From: Bradyrhizobium sp. CCH5-F6
Lineage (GTDB): Bacteria; Pseudomonadota; Alphaproteobacteria; Rhizobiales; Xanthobacteraceae
Reading direction: 5' to 3'
Length of the DNA: 64,000 nucleotides
Assembly: GCF_001556045.1 (NCBI RefSeq)
Contig: NZ_LSIC01000047.1
Location: 99,185-163,184, forward strand
How positions within the stretch are numbered: the stretch's first letter is position 1; every line of letters begins with the position of its first letter. This document shows, one piece after another, positions 8,393 to 16,201 of the stretch. The position numbers and the translations under genes were made by a program. Below the pieces are notes generated by a model. That model worked only from the letters and a program-made list of their open reading frames with translations, searched no databases and had not been told where the DNA came from.

Positions 8393-10005
8393 GCGGTCCG
8401 CTTCTCTCGGTCGCGGGCGCCTCGGTGAGCTTCGGCGCGTTCCGTGCGCTGACCGACGTCAGCTTCGACGTCCATGGCGGTGAGCTCGTCGCGCTGATCG
8501 GCCCGAACGGTGCCGGAAAGACCACGCTGCTCAACGTCCTCTCCGGCGAGATCGCTCCCCAGACCGGGGTGGTGCGGTTCGACGGCGAGACCATCACCGG
8601 CGAAGCGCCCCACTGCGTCGTCGCCCGGGGACTGGCGCGCACGTTCCAGGCAGCCGAGCCGTTCCAGCAACTCACGGTGCGCGAGAACGTGATGGTTGGC
8701 GGCGTCGCGCATCATCGTCTCGGTCTGCTGTCCTCGATCATCGGCCGCGGCGCGGCGCTGCTCGATCATGGCAAGCTGAGGCGCGAGGCCGACGAGCATC
8801 TCGCGGCGGTTGGATTGTCGGACCTCGCCGATCAATCGGCATCGGTTCTGACCGCCGGGCAGCGACGGCTCCTCAGCATTGCGCGCGTGCTCGCCTCCGG
8901 CGCACGGATGCTCGTGCTCGACGAGCCCGGCGCCGGGCTGAACGATCTCGAGAAACGGGCGCTCGGCGACATCATCCTGTCACTCTCGCGCGCCGGGAAG
9001 ACAATCCTGTTCATCGATCACGACATGCCCCTGGTGAGCCGGCTGGCGCGCCGCATCCTGGTGCTGGACCAGGGCCGCATCATCGCCGACGGCGAGCCGG
9101 CGGAAGTGCGCCGAAATCCGCGCGTGCTCGACGCCTATCTGGGGCGTCGCGACGCTCCGCCGCAAGCGCCGAAAGTGACCCGCGCCGTCGCGCCTCCGTT
9201 GCTCGAGATCGACGGTCTTGGCGTCAATTACGGCGGCCTGCTCGCGCTGGATCGCGTCTCGCTCGGGATCGGCCGCGGAGAGATCGTCGCGCTGGTCGGC
9301 GCCAATGGCGCAGGCAAGAGCAGCTTGCTGCGGGCGATCGCCGGGGTCGAGACCTGCACCGCCGAGAAGATGATGTTCGGTCAAATCGACCTGCGCGGCA
9401 TTGCGGCGGACCAGCGTGTGGCGAGCGGCATCAGCCTGGTGCCGGAGGGGCGTGCGTTGTTCCGCTCGCTCACGGTCCTTCAAAACCTCGCGGCGGGACG
9501 CTACGCCCTGCGCCGCGCGCGGGGCTTTCATCATGTCATCTGGCGCAGTTCCGCCGAGCGGATCAGTTTCGAGCAGCGGCTGGAGACCGTGTACCAGCTG
9601 TTTCCCGTGCTCAAGGAGCGTGCGGACCAACTCGCGGGGACCCTGAGCGGAGGGCAGCAGCAAATGGTGGCGATCGGCCGCGCCCTGATGGGCGAGCCCA
9701 AATTGCTGATGCTGGACGAACCGTCGCTTGGCCTCGCGCCGCAAGTGCTGACCGAGATCCTGCGCTGTGTCGAACGGCTGCGCGAGCAGGGGCTGACGAT
9801 CCTGCTGGTGGAGCAGAACGTGACCGCGGCCTTGTCCATCGCGGACCGCGGCTATGTGCTCGCGAACGGACGGGTCATCGCAGAAGGCCCGGGTCGCACG
9901 CTGCTTCAGGACCGCAACCTCACCGAGGCCTATCTCGGGTCGAGCGAGGCCGGGGCGGACGGGACCGAAGCGGGCCGTAACGTCGTCGCGATCAACGGAG
10001 GCTGA
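8389..10005 (+). CDS. Fused LivG-LivF ABC ATPase (two ATP-binding cassettes in one chain)
   Basis: Predicted 538 aa, about the sum of LivG and LivF, which are normally separate genes. Cassette 1: Walker A GPNGAGKTT (38-46), signature LTAGQ (about 154), Walker B MLVLDEPGAGL. Cassette 2: Walker A GANGAGKSS (304-312), signature LSGGQ (about 419), Walker B LLMLDEPSLGL. The linker (about 260-272, rich in Pro/Ala) joins LivG-like to LivF-like halves. The second cassette has a longer loop after its Q-loop (RRARGFHHVIWRS). The gene overlaps livM by four bases. ATP hydrolysis would energise the LivHM channel. The unusual point is the fusion. Confidence 0.9.
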   Translation: MSGPLLSVAGASVSFGAFRALTDVSFDVHGGELVALIGPNGAGKTTLLNVLSGEIAPQTGVVRFDGETITGEAPHCVVARGLARTFQAAEPFQQLTVRENVMVGGVAHHRLGLLSSIIGRGAALLDHGKLRREADEHLAAVGLSDLADQSASVLTAGQRRLLSIARVLASGARMLVLDEPGAGLNDLEKRALGDIILSLSRAGKTILFIDHDMPLVSRLARRILVLDQGRIIADGEPAEVRRNPRVLDAYLGRRDAPPQAPKVTRAVAPPLLEIDGLGVNYGGLLALDRVSLGIGRGEIVALVGANGAGKSSLLRAIAGVETCTAEKMMFGQIDLRGIAADQRVASGISLVPEGRALFRSLTVLQNLAAGRYALRRARGFHHVIWRSSAERISFEQRLETVYQLFPVLKERADQLAGTLSGGQQQMVAIGRALMGEPKLLMLDEPSLGLAPQVLTEILRCVERLREQGLTILLVEQNVTAALSIADRGYVLANGRVIAEGPGRTLLQDRNLTEAYLGSSEAGADGTEAGRNVVAINGG

Positions 10006-10006
10006 A

Positions 10007-11197
10007 TTGCCCGATCCTTCCGCCGTGGCAGTCGAAGCCGACCTTCACCCCGCCGACCGCGCCGCCCTCAGGCGGATGCATGCGGTGCGGCCGGTCTGGC
10101 GTGGCGTCGCGGCAGCACGCGACGTCATGACGTTTCCGGACCGGACCATCCTTCATGCCGGGCCTCCGGTCCAACCCGGTGCGGTTGCGGCGCCGATCGT
10201 CAACAGTGCAGTGATGGCAATCCTGTTCGAGCGCTGGGCTTCGGACGAGAGTTCGGCCCGTGCGATGCTGACGAGCGGCGAGGTTCAGTTGGCGCCGGCG
10301 CAGGATTTCGACGCGGTGGTGCCGCTCGCCGCGGTGCTGTCGCCCAGCATGGCGGTGCAGATCGTCGCCGACGCCGCCGAACCGGCGAACGTCGCCTACA
10401 GCCCGCTCAACGGAGGGATGGCGCTGGCGCAGCGGCTGGGGCTGTGCAGTCGCGAGGTGCTGACCCATCTGCGCTGGATGAACGGCAATCTCGCTGCGAC
10501 GCTGGAGATCGTCGCCGACCGGGATATCTCGCTGATCGAGATTGCCGACCGCGCGCTGATGGACGGCGACGATTGCCATTCGCGAACCTCGGCTGCGACA
10601 CGCAGTCTGATCGAGCAGCTCGCGCCGCGTCTCGGTGGCGACACGCCGGAGCGGCGCTTTCTGGACAGGGCTTCGGCCTTCTTCCTGAATCTCTGGATGG
10701 CAGCGGTGAAGTGCATCGCCAAGGCCGGGGTGGGGGAGGGCAGCAGCATCGTAACTGCGCTCGGCGGCAACGGTGTCGATTGCGGCGTCAAGCTCGGTGG
10801 CAGCGGTCCACGCTGGTTCGTCGCGCCGGCAGAGCCGCCACAAGGCAATCTGCTGCCCGGCTTTCAGAGCAGCGACCGGCTTGGCGCGATCGGCGACAGT
10901 GCCCTGGTCGACGCCATGGGCTTCGGGGCCATGACCGCTGTGTCGCTGCCACGAGCCGGCGGTCCCGCGGCGGAAGCAGCGGAGCTGCTGCCCGCGGTTC
11001 ATCCCGGCTTCGCGCGGAGCGGAATCAGGGTCGGGACGGTCGCCCGGAGCCTCGCGCGCGGCGGCTCGCCACTCGCCATCGTCCTCGGCATTCTCGACCG
11101 CAACGGAAACAACGGCCGGATCGGCGGCGGAATCTTTCTGCCGCCCTCGGAGCCGTTCGCCGCCGCCGTCACTTCGCTCGTACCTACGACTTCCTAA
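10007..11197 (+). CDS. DUF1116 protein (AllG/YlbE-like)
   Basis: Predicted 396 aa. TTG start at 10007 with GGAGG five to six bases upstream; no ATG fits. It carries DUF1116 landmarks: a segment ending in VVPLAAVLSPSMAVQIVAD, the SLIEIADRALMDGDDCHSRT helix, LGGNGVDCGVKLGGSGPRWF, and IGDSALVDAMGFGAM. In Escherichia coli the DUF1116 protein AllG acts with FdrA/AllF and AllH as oxamate carbamoyltransferase. Neither partner is encoded here, so the reaction is open. Position between the ATPase and the binding protein of an importer, in an oxygenase operon, suggests processing of an imported carbamoyl- or amide-containing compound; that is inference. Confidence 0.8.
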   Translation: MPDPSAVAVEADLHPADRAALRRMHAVRPVWRGVAAARDVMTFPDRTILHAGPPVQPGAVAAPIVNSAVMAILFERWASDESSARAMLTSGEVQLAPAQDFDAVVPLAAVLSPSMAVQIVADAAEPANVAYSPLNGGMALAQRLGLCSREVLTHLRWMNGNLAATLEIVADRDISLIEIADRALMDGDDCHSRTSAATRSLIEQLAPRLGGDTPERRFLDRASAFFLNLWMAAVKCIAKAGVGEGSSIVTALGGNGVDCGVKLGGSGPRWFVAPAEPPQGNLLPGFQSSDRLGAIGDSALVDAMGFGAMTAVSLPRAGGPAAEAAELLPAVHPGFARSGIRVGTVARSLARGGSPLAIVLGILDRNGNNGRIGGGIFLPPSEPFAAAVTSLVPTTS

Positions 11198-11210
11198 CCC
11201 AGGGGATCTG

Positions 11211-12353
11211 ATGATGACGACCAAAGCCATGCTGGCTGCTCTTGTGCTCATGACGGCCGTCGCCGGAGCGCACGCGGAAGACACGATCAAGATCGGCGGC
11301 CTGCTCGAGACCTCCGGTCCGTTGGCCTCGCTCGGCCAGCCGGGACTCGAGGGCGCGATGCTTGCGATCGAGCAGATCAACGCCAAAGGCGGCATCGCCG
11401 GCAAGAAGCTCGAACTCGACAACGTCAACACCGAGGGTGACAACACCAAATCGGTCACCGCTGCCAAGCGGCTGCTGGAACAGAGCGCCGTGGTCGCCCT
11501 GGTCGGACCGATGAACAGCGGTTCGTCCTATGCGATCATCGACACGGTTCAGAATGCCGCGACGCCCATGATCTCCAATGGCGGCTCCCGCGGCATCGTA
11601 CTGCCCGCGCAGGACAAGAAATGGCTGTTCCTGTCGCCGCTGACCGACGCATTGGTTCAGAGCGTCATGATGACCGACATGCGGAAGCGCGGCGCCAAGA
11701 AGATCGCGCTCCTCTATGCGGATTCTCCGTTCGGTACCAGCGGTCGCGATCAGCTCGTCAAGAATGCGGACTCATTCGGCCTGACCATCGTCGCTCAGGA
11801 ATCCTACGCCAATGCCGACAAGGATATGACGCCGCAGCTCACCAAGATCCGCAGCGCGCAGCCCGATGCGGTGGTGATCTGGGCGACCGGTCCTGGGCAG
11901 GCGATCGCAGCCAAGAACTACCGTCAGCTCGGCCTGGCCGCGCCCCTGTACATGTCGCACGCCGCCAACGATTTCAATTTCCTCCGGCTGGCTGGCGGAT
12001 CGGCTGATGACGTGCTGATCCCGTCGTCGAAGATCTACGTGATCGATTCGCTCAAGGATTCCGATCCGCAGAAAGCCGCTCTGCGTAGCTTCGTGACGGA
12101 TTATCAGAACAAGTACGGCAAGCCGCCGGCGACCTTCGCGGGGAACGCCTACGACGCCGTCAACATGATCGCGGCGGCGATCGGCAAGGCGGGGACCGAC
12201 CGCGCCAAAATCCGGGACGCCATCGAAGGCCTGAAGGACTATGTCGGCGTGACCGCGGTGTATTCTTACGGTCCCGACGATCATTTCGGCGCCAAGGCCG
12301 ACAGCGTCGTGATGCTGACCGTAAAGGACGGCAAGTTCACGCTCGCGCAGTGA
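11211..12353 (+). CDS. Branched-chain-type ABC periplasmic binding protein (LivK family)
   Basis: Predicted 380 aa. A signal peptide covers residues 1-22 (MLAALVLMTAVAGAHA). The mature part begins DTIKIGGLLETSGPLASLGQ, the typical peripla_BP_6 opening, and continues through LVGPMNSGSSYAIIDTVQN. It delivers the ligand to the LivHM/LivGF complex encoded just upstream. AGGGG lies about six bases before ATG 11211. LivK-like proteins in catabolic operons often bind aromatic or amide compounds, so the name 'branched-chain' is only a family label. Confidence 0.92.
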   Translation: MMTTKAMLAALVLMTAVAGAHAEDTIKIGGLLETSGPLASLGQPGLEGAMLAIEQINAKGGIAGKKLELDNVNTEGDNTKSVTAAKRLLEQSAVVALVGPMNSGSSYAIIDTVQNAATPMISNGGSRGIVLPAQDKKWLFLSPLTDALVQSVMMTDMRKRGAKKIALLYADSPFGTSGRDQLVKNADSFGLTIVAQESYANADKDMTPQLTKIRSAQPDAVVIWATGPGQAIAAKNYRQLGLAAPLYMSHAANDFNFLRLAGGSADDVLIPSSKIYVIDSLKDSDPQKAALRSFVTDYQNKYGKPPATFAGNAYDAVNMIAAAIGKAGTDRAKIRDAIEGLKDYVGVTAVYSYGPDDHFGAKADSVVMLTVKDGKFTLAQ

Positions 12354-12379
12354 GCGCCGCACGGGACAGGAGCGAAGCC

Positions 12380-13390
12380 ATGCCGAACCTTTCCCTCCGC
12401 TTCGCGGACGGCGATTGCGTCCGCGTCGAGGCGAGGTCCGGCGAGACCGTTCTCGCCGCGGCGCGCCGCGCCGGAGTTCCGCTGAGCTCGGATTGCGAGG
12501 TCGGCGACTGCCAGACCTGCCGCGCGACCCGTCTCGGCGGCGATCTCGACTACGAAGACGGCTCGTCGGTGTCGCTGTCGCAGGACGAGATCGACGCCGG
12601 CGAGATGCTGCCCTGCGTCGCCATCGCCCGAAACGATTTGGAGATACGGCTGCCCTATGAGCGCGGCAAGCTGATCCCGGCGAAGCCGTTCTCGATGAAG
12701 CTCGGGAGCATCGAACGGCTCAGCACGTCCGTGGTCCGGGTCGTCGCGCAAACGCTTGGGCTTTCGCCGATCAGGTTTCTGCCGGGACAGTATGTCAATC
12801 TGCAGGTGCCGGGCACGACCCAGTGGCGCTCGTACTCGATGGCCAACTCACCCAGCGACGACCGCGCCTTGGAGTTTCTGGTTCGCCTGATCGACGACGG
12901 GGCGATGTCTCGCTATCTGAGCTCGCAGGCTGCGGCTGGCGATATCATTCAGTGCCGTGGTCCGCAGGGCGTCTTCTACCTGAGATCCAGCGGGCGGCCG
13001 GTGCTGATGGTCGCGGGAGGCACGGGCGTCGCACCGATGGTGTCCATGCTGCGGCAGATGAACGCGCCTGCCGAAAAGCGGAAGGTCACGCTGTGCTTCG
13101 GTGTGAATTCCGCCAGTGACCTGTTCTTCCTCGACGAACTGCACGCGCTCGCCGAGGCGATGCCGGAATTGGACCTGCGGATATCCGTGGCCCATGGGCT
13201 CAGCCCGCCTGATATCAACCAAGGACTTGTGACCGATCTGATCAAAGACCGATCTCTCGTGGGCCACGATGTCTATCTGTGCGGCCCGCCGGCAATGGCC
13301 GACAGTGCGCGCCGCGTTGCGATCGAGCTGGGCGCTGCTCCCGACAACATCATTGCAGAGCGGTTCGTGGCGACCGGGGCGCCGGATTGA
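12380..13390 (+). CDS. Oxygenase reductase: N-terminal 2Fe-2S, FAD and NAD(P) domains
   Basis: Predicted 336 aa. Plant-type ferredoxin ligands at C39-x4-C44-x2-C47 and C79, then a flavin site (RSYSMANSP), then a pyridine-nucleotide domain (VAGGTGVAPM and VYLCGPPAM). The order 2Fe-2S/FAD/NAD is that of BenC-type reductases, not phthalate dioxygenase reductase, where the ferredoxin domain is C-terminal. It would feed electrons from NAD(P)H to the Rieske oxygenase at the head of the operon. A GTG at 12350 overlaps the previous stop, but ATG 12380 has a better AGGAG and no odd N-terminal extension. Confidence 0.93.
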   Translation: MPNLSLRFADGDCVRVEARSGETVLAAARRAGVPLSSDCEVGDCQTCRATRLGGDLDYEDGSSVSLSQDEIDAGEMLPCVAIARNDLEIRLPYERGKLIPAKPFSMKLGSIERLSTSVVRVVAQTLGLSPIRFLPGQYVNLQVPGTTQWRSYSMANSPSDDRALEFLVRLIDDGAMSRYLSSQAAAGDIIQCRGPQGVFYLRSSGRPVLMVAGGTGVAPMVSMLRQMNAPAEKRKVTLCFGVNSASDLFFLDELHALAEAMPELDLRISVAHGLSPPDINQGLVTDLIKDRSLVGHDVYLCGPPAMADSARRVAIELGAAPDNIIAERFVATGAPD

Positions 13391-13426
13391 GCAGGTCGCA
13401 AGTGCCGAAGGGTGATCCGAGCGTCC

Positions 13427-14215
13427 TCACAGGCCCGGGGGTACCCCAAGGCGGCCGAGGCCCGGGAGCTTGAGCGCCGGGCGCCGGATGTCGAAGCCGA
13501 GCACGGCACCGAAGAAATTGAGCTCGAGGCCTTCGACCCAGCCGACCGAAACGCCGAGGTAACCGGCAAGCGAAGCATAGATGCCCGTGCCGGACGCCGT
13601 CACGCCCATCCATTTGCCGGTGTAGGGGAAGTCCTTGCCGATCGCGGTCGGCGGCAGGACGGCTCGGAGCTCCGGGACGGAGTCGAGTGCGGCCTGCACG
13701 AAGGTGTTCGAATTGGGACCCGGCCAGACGCTGTAATCTCCGTAAGACCGGAATTTGTAATTTTCGACCACGTTCCGGATCTTGGGGATCAGCGTCTCCG
13801 CGTGCTCTCCATCTACAGCTACAATGGTTTCCGGCGCTGCGCCGAACCATCGCCCGTCGGGAGCAAAGCCGTTGGTGCGGATCGGCTCGCCCCACGCCGT
13901 GTAGTCATACCGGGTGTAGGTCGCCGCGTTTTTCTCCTTTACGACGATCCAGGTGTGGACTGCGAAGATGCTGCGCCATCTCACCGTTCTCGCTGCGAAC
14001 ACCCGTACGACGGCATCGGGACGATCCGCAGCGGCGGCCAGGAGACCCGCGCTCGACCGATCGGCCGTTTGCCAGTTCTCGCGGCCATCGCTCAGCCAGA
14101 AATATCTCACCGCTGACGCGGTAAGCGGTGCGAAGACGAGGAACAGAAAGATCAGCAAGGGCTTCTTCAAGGGAGCGGTACGGCGGGGACCTTGGACAAA
14201 CCATATAGTTCGCAT
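13427..14215 (-). CDS. DUF3750-family exported protein
   Basis: Predicted 262 aa from ATG 14215. A hydrophobic segment at about residues 16-35 (LLIFLFLVFAPLTASAV) is a signal peptide or anchor. The remainder shows the DUF3750 pattern: RSIFAVHTWIVVKEKN, YDYTAWGEP, NYKFRSYGDYSVWPGPNSNT, GKDFPYTGKWMGVT. The conserved H-x-W, a WPGPNSNTF motif and small-residue-rich tail suggest a periplasmic enzyme (peptidase/transglutaminase-like fold has been suggested for relatives), but activity is unknown. Longer upstream starts exist; they add low-complexity Arg/Pro sequence. Convergent with the Rieske operon. Confidence 0.7.
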   Translation of the reverse strand: MRTIWFVQGPRRTAPLKKPLLIFLFLVFAPLTASAVRYFWLSDGRENWQTADRSSAGLLAAAADRPDAVVRVFAARTVRWRSIFAVHTWIVVKEKNAATYTRYDYTAWGEPIRTNGFAPDGRWFGAAPETIVAVDGEHAETLIPKIRNVVENYKFRSYGDYSVWPGPNSNTFVQAALDSVPELRAVLPPTAIGKDFPYTGKWMGVTASGTGIYASLAGYLGVSVGWVEGLELNFFGAVLGFDIRRPALKLPGLGRLGVPPGL

Positions 14216-14301
14216 GAATGCCGCCGCCATAGCCGCTCTCATTGTTCCGCACGACCTTGTCACCACAGCGGGGCGGGCCGCAACAGGATTGGAGCACGCG
14301 C

Positions 14302-14556
14302 ATGGACATGAAGGAAGCCGCGGCAATGACGGAAGCCTCCGGGCTGACGAACGATCAGGCCGGATTGGAGCAGACCTCCAGCCTGCGGCCGGGTTCCGGA
14401 GAGCAACGAGGAGCTGTCGATCCGCAGCCCCACGCGCCATCGATGGGTTCCGCGAGGCGATGGGCCGACCAGTTGCGCGACGCGACGGTGAAAGCCCCTT
14501 TACGGTCGCTGTTCATTGCTTTTCTAGCCGGAGCATGGATCGCTCGCCGCCGATAG
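14302..14556 (+). CDS. Small ElaB/DUF883-like membrane-tail protein
   Basis: Predicted 84 aa. The C-terminal third (RRWADQLRDATVKAPLRSLF followed by IAFLAGAWIARRR) matches the amphipathic helix plus C-terminal membrane anchor of DUF883/ElaB-type proteins, which in enterics tether ribosomes to the inner membrane in stationary phase. GGAG is placed 8-12 bases before ATG 14302. The N-terminal half is low-complexity. The assignment rests on the tail only. Confidence 0.5.
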   Translation: MDMKEAAAMTEASGLTNDQAGLEQTSSLRPGSGEQRGAVDPQPHAPSMGSARRWADQLRDATVKAPLRSLFIAFLAGAWIARRR

Positions 14557-14631
14557 GCCGTGAGCTTGCGCGTTTCATCACGAGGAACTCCAGCGCTTTC
14601 GAAGCTGGCTGGCAGATGGAGGACGGGTAAA

Positions 14632-14985
14632 ATGAGGCGTATGGCGATCGCAGCTGTGATCCTCCTTGGCACGATTTCGTGCTCCGTGGCGCAAAGCTCA
14701 GGCGGCGCGTCTGGGGGCTCGTCATCTGCGGGCGGCGCGGGCGCAGCCGGTTCGGGCGGCGCGGGTGGCTCGACGCTCTCGAACGGGACCACGCTTAGCG
14801 GGACCGGCGGTTCGCCAGGCCCCAATACGTCCAATGCGAAAAGCCGGGGAACGACCGGCGAGAGACTGGGCGCAACCGCTCCGGGTCAGGACGGCGGTGG
14901 ATCTCGACCGACTTACAACACCCCAGCTGCAAATGCGGCGATCCAGCAGCTTGGAAATACCAACACGGGCATTCTCAGGAAGTGA
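14632..14985 (+). CDS. Secreted Gly/Ser/Ala-rich small protein
   Basis: Predicted 117 aa. The signal peptide (MAIAAVILLGTISCSVAQ) may be a lipoprotein type because of the LGTISC box. After it comes a Gly/Ser/Ala-rich low-complexity region and a short conserved-looking tail (TPAANAAIQQLGNTNTGIL). Proteins like this are common small exported products in Bradyrhizobium, of unknown role. ATG 14632 follows GGAGGACGGG. No enzymatic feature is visible. Confidence 0.6.
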   Translation: MRRMAIAAVILLGTISCSVAQSSGGASGGSSSAGGAGAAGSGGAGGSTLSNGTTLSGTGGSPGPNTSNAKSRGTTGERLGATAPGQDGGGSRPTYNTPAANAAIQQLGNTNTGILRK

Positions 14986-15051
14986 CGACCAGCCATCCGC
15001 GGTGCGCACGATCCTTGGAGGCCGAAGTCGCGCGTATTCGCCTTCGCCAGC

Positions 15052-15669
15052 TCACGGCGCCGGACAGGCCGCGCCGGTCTTCACCCAGGCCTCGACCAGC
15101 GCGCCGGCCTGATCCTGCGTGCCCGGCACGGGTGCGCGGCCGAAGCCCGGCTTCCAGGCCCAGCCGACCAGGGTGTCCTTGCCGATGTGGTCGATCAGCT
15201 CTTCGACCTTGCGCCCGCCGTTGCGCTTGGGATCCCTGATCTGCTGACAGATATCCGCGATGCTCTTGCCTTCCCAGGCCATTTCGCGCGGGGCGAGGTG
15301 CCATTCGGGATGGCCGGGAATGCGGCCCGGTTCGAAATTGGCGTTCTGGTGGCAGGTGTGGCAGCGCATCGCCTCGAGGCCGTGGCCGTCGGGGCCGCGC
15401 GTCACCGGCGGCTGATGCAGACGGGGATTGTCGCCCTGGCGTGGGCTGTCGCCCGCCGGATGGCAATTGGTGCAGCGCGGATGGGTCAGGACTTTTCCGA
15501 GCTCGGTGAAGATCGCCGCCGAGCGTTTCTCGGTGTCGACGATGCCGGCAAAGCTCTCGGGCGAGGCCAGCGCGTGGCTCGCCGCGTCCGATGCGGCATA
15601 GCCGGCACCAAGGCTGCCCGCGAGCGCCGCGATCACGACCATCGTCTTGAACCGCGCATCTGACATCAT
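15052..15669 (-). CDS. Dihaem c-type cytochrome of the Mo-hydroxylase operon
   Basis: Predicted 205 aa with a signal peptide (about residues 8-26). Two haem-binding motifs occur: C66-x2-C69-H70 (CTNCH) and C103-x2-C106-H107 (CHTCH). It starts seven bases after the stop of the 2Fe-2S subunit gene, so it is the third cistron of that operon. By analogy with periplasmic isoquinoline/aldehyde-type oxidoreductases it should accept electrons from the 2Fe-2S subunit and pass them to the respiratory chain. That role is inferred from order and motifs. Confidence 0.85.
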   Translation of the reverse strand: MMSDARFKTMVVIAALAGSLGAGYAASDAASHALASPESFAGIVDTEKRSAAIFTELGKVLTHPRCTNCHPAGDSPRQGDNPRLHQPPVTRGPDGHGLEAMRCHTCHQNANFEPGRIPGHPEWHLAPREMAWEGKSIADICQQIRDPKRNGGRKVEELIDHIGKDTLVGWAWKPGFGRAPVPGTQDQAGALVEAWVKTGAACPAP

Positions 15670-15676
15670 TGGCGGC

Positions 15677-16201
15677 TCATTTGGTCGCGACGAGGTAGCG
15701 ATTCGAATCGGCGAGGATCACGTCGCGCACCGCCTCGTGGTATTTGATGTAGCCGGTGCAGCGGCAGAGATGACCGTCGAGCGCATCCGCGATCGTCTGC
15801 TCCAGCGCCTCGCGCGGCACCGGCTTGCGCGCCAGGCGCTCCAGCAGCACCTGGCCTTCGCCAAGAAAGCCGGCAGTGCAATAGCCGCACTGGAAGGCGA
15901 AATGGTCGATGAAGGCCCTTTGCAGGGCTGAGAGCTGGCCGTCCTTGGCATGGCCTTCGACGGTGCGGATCGACTTGCCGTCGAAATTCACGGCGGGCGC
16001 GATGCAGGTCGGGCTGGTGTAGCTGGTGCCGTCGGGCGCATCGACGATGATGGCGCAGCTCAGGCATTGCGCGGCGCCGCAGCCGAACTTGGTCCCGGTC
16101 ATGCCCAGCACTTCGCGCAGGAAATCGTTCATCGAGAGATCGTCGCGGACCTCCATCGGACCGTGCTTCTGACCGTTGATGGTGAGGCTGAGGGTCGTCA
16201 C
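15677..16201 (-). CDS. 2Fe-2S subunit of a molybdenum hydroxylase (IorA-like)
   Basis: Predicted 174 aa. The N-terminal plant-type cluster uses C41-x4-C46-x2-C49 and probably C66; the second cluster uses FQCGYC and HLCRC. This two-cluster layout is the small subunit of the xanthine-oxidase family and shuttles electrons from the Mo centre. It has no signal peptide, although the catalytic subunit does, so it would have to be carried across by the Tat partner ('hitchhiker' export) if the enzyme is periplasmic. It overlaps the large-subunit stop by four bases. Confidence 0.93.
   Translation of the reverse strand: MTTLSLTINGQKHGPMEVRDDLSMNDFLREVLGMTGTKFGCGAAQCLSCAIIVDAPDGTSYTSPTCIAPAVNFDGKSIRTVEGHAKDGQLSALQRAFIDHFAFQCGYCTAGFLGEGQVLLERLARKPVPREALEQTIADALDGHLCRCTGYIKYHEAVRDVILADSNRYLVATK

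Noticed and set aside
9992..11467. Long minus-strand open frame opposite the DUF1116 gene
   Set aside because: It is the antisense shadow of a well-supported gene, with Arg/His-rich composition and no domain.
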